This document shows, one piece after another, positions 5,779 through 7,944 of a stretch of 7,944 nt of DNA (position 1 is its first letter; every line of letters begins with the position of its first letter). Under the pieces are notes generated by a model that saw nothing but the letters and a program-made list of their open reading frames with translations, did not search any database and was not told the origin of the DNA. The position numbers and the translations under genes were made by a program. The stretch is from assembly GCA_003646745.1 (NCBI GenBank), contig QMLM01000071.1, forward strand, positions 1 through 7,944, read 5' to 3'. The stretch comes from Deltaproteobacteria bacterium (GTDB lineage: Bacteria; Desulfobacterota; B13-G15; RBG-16-54-18).

Positions 5779-5806
5779 TTTTTAGTGTATATTGCATACT
5801 TGCCAA
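5779..5806 (-). promoter_or_regulatory. possible promoter ahead of the ferritin-like gene
   Basis: On the minus strand TTGGCA (5801-5806) and TAAAAA (5779-5784) stand 16 bp apart in the 92-bp gap between the peroxiredoxin and ferritin-like genes. The match is only moderate. Read-through from upstream is also possible. Confidence 0.28.
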
Positions 5807-5851
5807 CTGGCCCTACAGACTCTATAAATCAAAGCTTCATCTTTTTCTTCA

Positions 5852-6568
5852 TTAGAAGGCCATCTCTGGCTTCCAGACCTCCCACACTTTGCCTACCAAG
5901 TTGGGGCCGGGTTTTAGGGTTACTTTCCCTGGCTGCCAGCCAGAGGGTGTGGCCTCTGCGCCTTTGGTCTTGCGGACGTGCTGGAAGGCCTTGATCTGCC
6001 GGATCAGCTCCGCCACGTTGCGACCGACAGGAGGAGTTAAGATCTCCATCGCCTGGATTACTCCATCCGGGTCAATGAGAAAGCGCCCCCTTATATCGAC
6101 GCCCGCATCTTCGTCGTACACCCCATAGACGCTGCCGATGCGCCCACCGGCATCCGAGAGCATGGGGAATGGGACCCCTCCTGGAACCATCTTTGAGAGT
6201 TCTTCCCCTTGCCATATCTTATGGGTGAAGCGGCTATCGGTGCTCATCGCCAGCACCTGCACGCCCAGCGCCTTGAGTTCGTCATATTTGGCGGCAACTG
6301 CCGTCAACTCCGTAGGTCAAACAAAGGTAAAATCGCCTGGATAGAAACACAGAACTACCCACTGGCCCTTGTAGTCAGAGAGCTTGATGTTTTTAAAGCC
6401 CCCATCTACAAAGGCGCTCGCCTCAAAGTCAGGGGCAGGTTTGCCAACTTGAGCGATCATCTTTATTTCCCTCCTTTGGTCTTTAATCCTCGCGGGTGGA
6501 GCTTCTTCTGTTTCAGGCAAGATCGGACCCCTTGCCGGCTCCACACATTGATCTTTTGCCTCAACCAT
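5852..6568 (-). CDS. selenocysteine-containing peroxiredoxin (in-frame TGA read as Sec)
   Basis: Read through TGA at 6317-6319, the gene encodes 238 residues of an AhpC/Prx1-type peroxiredoxin. It runs VGKPAPDFEASAF, VVLCFYPGDFTFV, then Sec84-PTEL, KIWQGEELSKM, VPFPMLSD, DIRGRFLIDPDG and TPPVGRN. Pro77, Thr81, residue 84 and Arg160 form the expected peroxide site P-x-x-x-T-x-x-(C/U) plus Arg, with Sec at the peroxidatic Cys position. The frame continues for 151 codons without damage, and a SECIS-like hairpin follows the TGA. The resolving Cys expected in VCP-x-GW is Thr207 (EATPSGW), and no Cys occurs after Sec84; only Cys8 and Cys74 remain. ATG 6568 (GAGGGAGG upstream) is chosen because related proteins share the 36-residue extension; ATG 6460 with AAAGGAGGG is a strong alternative. 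Annotation pipelines would split it at 6317. A Cys-to-stop mutation is the alternative reading. Confidence 0.85.
6288..6307 (-). promoter_or_regulatory. bacterial SECIS-like hairpin directing Sec insertion
   Basis: Nine bases after the TGA, UUGACGGC pairs with GCCGCCAA around the loop AGUU, giving seven base pairs and one A-C mismatch. The loop begins 17 nt after the UGA and carries a G-U. In E. coli fdhF the loop starts at about the same distance. The hairpin is read from sequence only; bacterial SECIS elements vary and need a folding check. Confidence 0.6.
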
Positions 6569-6654
6569 ATTTTTCTTCCTCCCTCTTTCAGTTTAAGTTG
6601 ATTACGGTCTCTTTTTGACAAGTCTCGAGAAAGAGTATTTGGGCGGCTGATCTC

Positions 6655-7581
6655 TCACCCCCTTTTCTCCAGTTTTTTGGCGACCACATTGACTGCTATC
6701 AATATAGGGTCCCAGATGGTGGCAAAGGGAGGGGCGTAGCCTAGGTCTAACCTAGCCACATTCTCTACTGTCAATGGCACCCCTTGCCCCCAACTCTATC
6801 CCGGCCTCTTGTGCCAAGTCCGTATTGGGACGTACCCCCACAGCTAAGAGCACCAAGTCAGCATCAAATTCTCCTTGATCAGTAAGTACCTTTTTCACCA
6901 ACCCTGCCTCATCACCCTCAAACCCTTCTACAGAGGTCCCTTTGAACAGCTTTATCCCTTTTGCGGCAAGCTTTTCCTCTACCACGTTGGTGATCTCTTG
7001 ATCCATGGTCCCGAGGACCCGATCCATCTTTTCCACAACCGTGACCTCTAGCCCTCTCTTGTGCAGGGACTCGCACATCTCCATGCCGATATAACCACCT
7101 CCCACTATGACGGCCCGCTTTGGACGTTCTTTGTCTATGTATTGCTTGATTGTCAAACCATCGTTTAATGTCCGGATGGTGAAGATGTTCTTCAAATCGA
7201 TCCCTGAGAGGGGGGGACCACTGGTAATCCCCCAGTGGCTAAGACCAATTTGTCATAAGAGATTTCTACCTCTTTATTTCCATTCAGATCTTTAACCAGG
7301 ATCTGCTTTGATTCCTTGTCGATGGAAAGGGCCTCATGGCGGGTGAGCACCTTAATCCCCCTCTCCTTTTCTGCTGCTTGTGGGGTAAGCACGATGAGGT
7401 CGTGGAAATCCTTGACATCATCGGATATGTAATAAGGAAGGCTACAGGCCCCATAAGAGATATGGAGGTCTCTTTCCAGGACAACGACCTTCATCTCCGG
7501 CTTGGCTCTTTTGGCACTGCTGGCGGCACTCATTCCTGCTGCCACCCCACCGATCACGACTAGCTTTTCTCTGCTGGGCAT
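6655..7581 (-). pseudogene. CoA-disulfide reductase/NADH oxidase-like flavoprotein with frameshift and internal deletion
   Basis: From ATG 7581 the first 124 or so residues give the FAD-binding motif VVIGGVAAGMSAA and the redox cysteine Cys46 in SYGACSLPYYI, typical of the CoA-disulfide reductase/NADH oxidase family. At a run of seven C (minus strand, 7210-7216) the frame is lost; one more C would join VVPP to SGIDLKNIFTIRTLNDG and the NAD motif VGGGYIGME. This second frame stops at TAG 6752-6754 just after GARGAI. There the sequence jumps to another frame, VENVARLDLGYAPPFATIWD through VVAKKLEKRG, ending at TGA 6655, which is the end of the dimerisation domain. The second FAD-binding motif and most of the dimerisation domain, roughly 140 residues, are absent. 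It lies between rubrerythrin and peroxiredoxin and would have supplied NADH-dependent disulfide or oxygen reduction. Confidence 0.85.
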
Positions 7582-7625
7582 CTTTGTCCCTTTAGACCTC
7601 TTTTCCCCCTTTCCAATTTAGAAAG

Positions 7626-7635
7626 AACAGCTGTT
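7626..7635. repeat. 10-bp palindrome between rubrerythrin and the flavoprotein gene
   Basis: AACAGCTGTT is a perfect palindrome in the 65-bp gap between the two minus-strand genes. It might be an operator or chance; no second copy was noticed in the window. Confidence 0.2.
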
Positions 7636-7646
7636 GCGCATGGTAC

Positions 7647-7944
7647 TTACCAATTCTCTGCTAGCAGTTCGAAAAAGGTCTGGGGATGATCGCATGCAGG
7701 GCACTTATCCGGGGCCTCTTTCCCCTCGTGGATATAGCCGCAGTTACGGCAGCGCCATTTCACCACGTTATCCTTGCGGAAGACCTTCTTCTGTTGCACG
7801 TTCTTCAAAAGGCCCAAGTAGCGGCGTTCATGCTGCTTTTCAGCGACCGCTATAGCCTTGAATGCCTCGGCGATTTCAGAAAAACCTTCCTCCACGGCTG
7901 CCTCGGCGAAGGAGGGATACATTTTGGTCCACTCATAATTCTCC
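7647..7944 (-). CDS. rbr: rubrerythrin (N-terminal part outside window)
   Basis: The frame is open to the window edge and reads ENYEWTKMYPSFAEAA, then AIAVAEKQHERRY with the second E-x-x-H of the diiron site, then the C-terminal rubredoxin-like domain with CRNCGYIHEG and CPACDHPQTFFELLAENW. The Fe(Cys)4 ligands are CRNC and CPAC. About 98 residues are visible of the usual 190 or so; the first diiron half lies beyond 7944. An internal ATG at 7920-7922 is not the true start. Rubrerythrin reduces hydrogen peroxide to water with electrons from rubredoxin. It is the first visible gene of the minus-strand defence cluster, 65 bp ahead of the broken flavoprotein gene. Confidence 0.96.
   Translation of the reverse strand, partial: ENYEWTKMYPSFAEAAVEEGFSEIAEAFKAIAVAEKQHERRYLGLLKNVQQKKVFRKDNVVKWRCRNCGYIHEGKEAPDKCPACDHPQTFFELLAENW

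Noticed and set aside
5852..6307. Separate 151-residue peroxiredoxin fragment starting at TTG 6307, or a pseudogene broken by TGA
   Set aside because: The two parts are in the same frame, the TGA replaces exactly the catalytic Cys, the rest is undamaged and a SECIS-like hairpin follows; one Sec gene explains all of this better.
6569..6654. Promoter TTGTCA...TTAAAC ahead of the peroxiredoxin
   Set aside because: Spacing is 19 bp and the -10 match is poor; not strong enough to list.
1..7944. CRISPR arrays, tRNA or rRNA genes, insertion sequences
   Set aside because: No regular repeat series, cloverleaf or rRNA-like sequence, and no transposase or terminal inverted repeats were seen.

Overview
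The window looks like a piece of a strictly or facultatively anaerobic, respiratory bacterium, most like the Desulfobacterota (sulfate-reducer) type. The grounds are a Desulfovibrio-like single-cluster ferredoxin, desulfoferrodoxin, rubrerythrin, rubredoxin, a flavodiiron protein relic, an octaheme cytochrome and a probable selenoprotein. No marker gene fixes the taxon, so this is inference from gene content only.

Left part, plus strand. 1-135 is the C-terminal tail of a hcp-associated ferredoxin-type iron-sulfur protein. 230-424 is a small [4Fe-4S] ferredoxin with its own sigma70-like promoter. After about 350 bp of AT-rich non-coding DNA comes a membrane heme protein (776-1684: one heme c motif, a transmembrane b-type domain and a cytochrome b5-like domain). 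It is followed by an octaheme cytochrome c of the hydroxylamine oxidoreductase (HAO) family (1817-3055). Both heme genes are preceded by nearly the same CRP/FNR-type palindrome (TTGACTTAARTCAA), each placed about 41 bp ahead of the predicted transcription start. They therefore look like one regulon, probably a periplasmic nitrogen-oxide or hydroxylamine reductase with its membrane electron donor.

Right part, minus strand, read from 7944 down to 3071. This is an oxygen, peroxide and NO defence cluster: rubrerythrin (cut by the window edge), a CoA-disulfide reductase/NADH oxidase-like flavoprotein (broken), a peroxiredoxin, a ferritin-like diiron protein, a flavin reductase, rubredoxin, a flavodiiron protein (broken), desulfoferrodoxin, a 20-codon ORF and a small membrane protein that ends tail-to-tail with the HAO gene. 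Flavin reductase plus rubredoxin normally feeds electrons to a flavodiiron protein. Rubredoxin can also feed desulfoferrodoxin and rubrerythrin.

Three things stand out. (1) The peroxiredoxin has an in-frame TGA exactly where the peroxidatic cysteine belongs, followed at the right distance by a SECIS-like hairpin, so it is best read as one selenoprotein gene (5852-6568). (2) The flavodiiron gene and the CoA-disulfide reductase-like gene each keep both ends but lack a large internal segment; the second also has a 1-nt frameshift in a run of seven C. (3) The two heme genes share an operator. The genes around the broken ones look intact, so the cluster shows either selective decay of the two flavoenzymes or local assembly errors.
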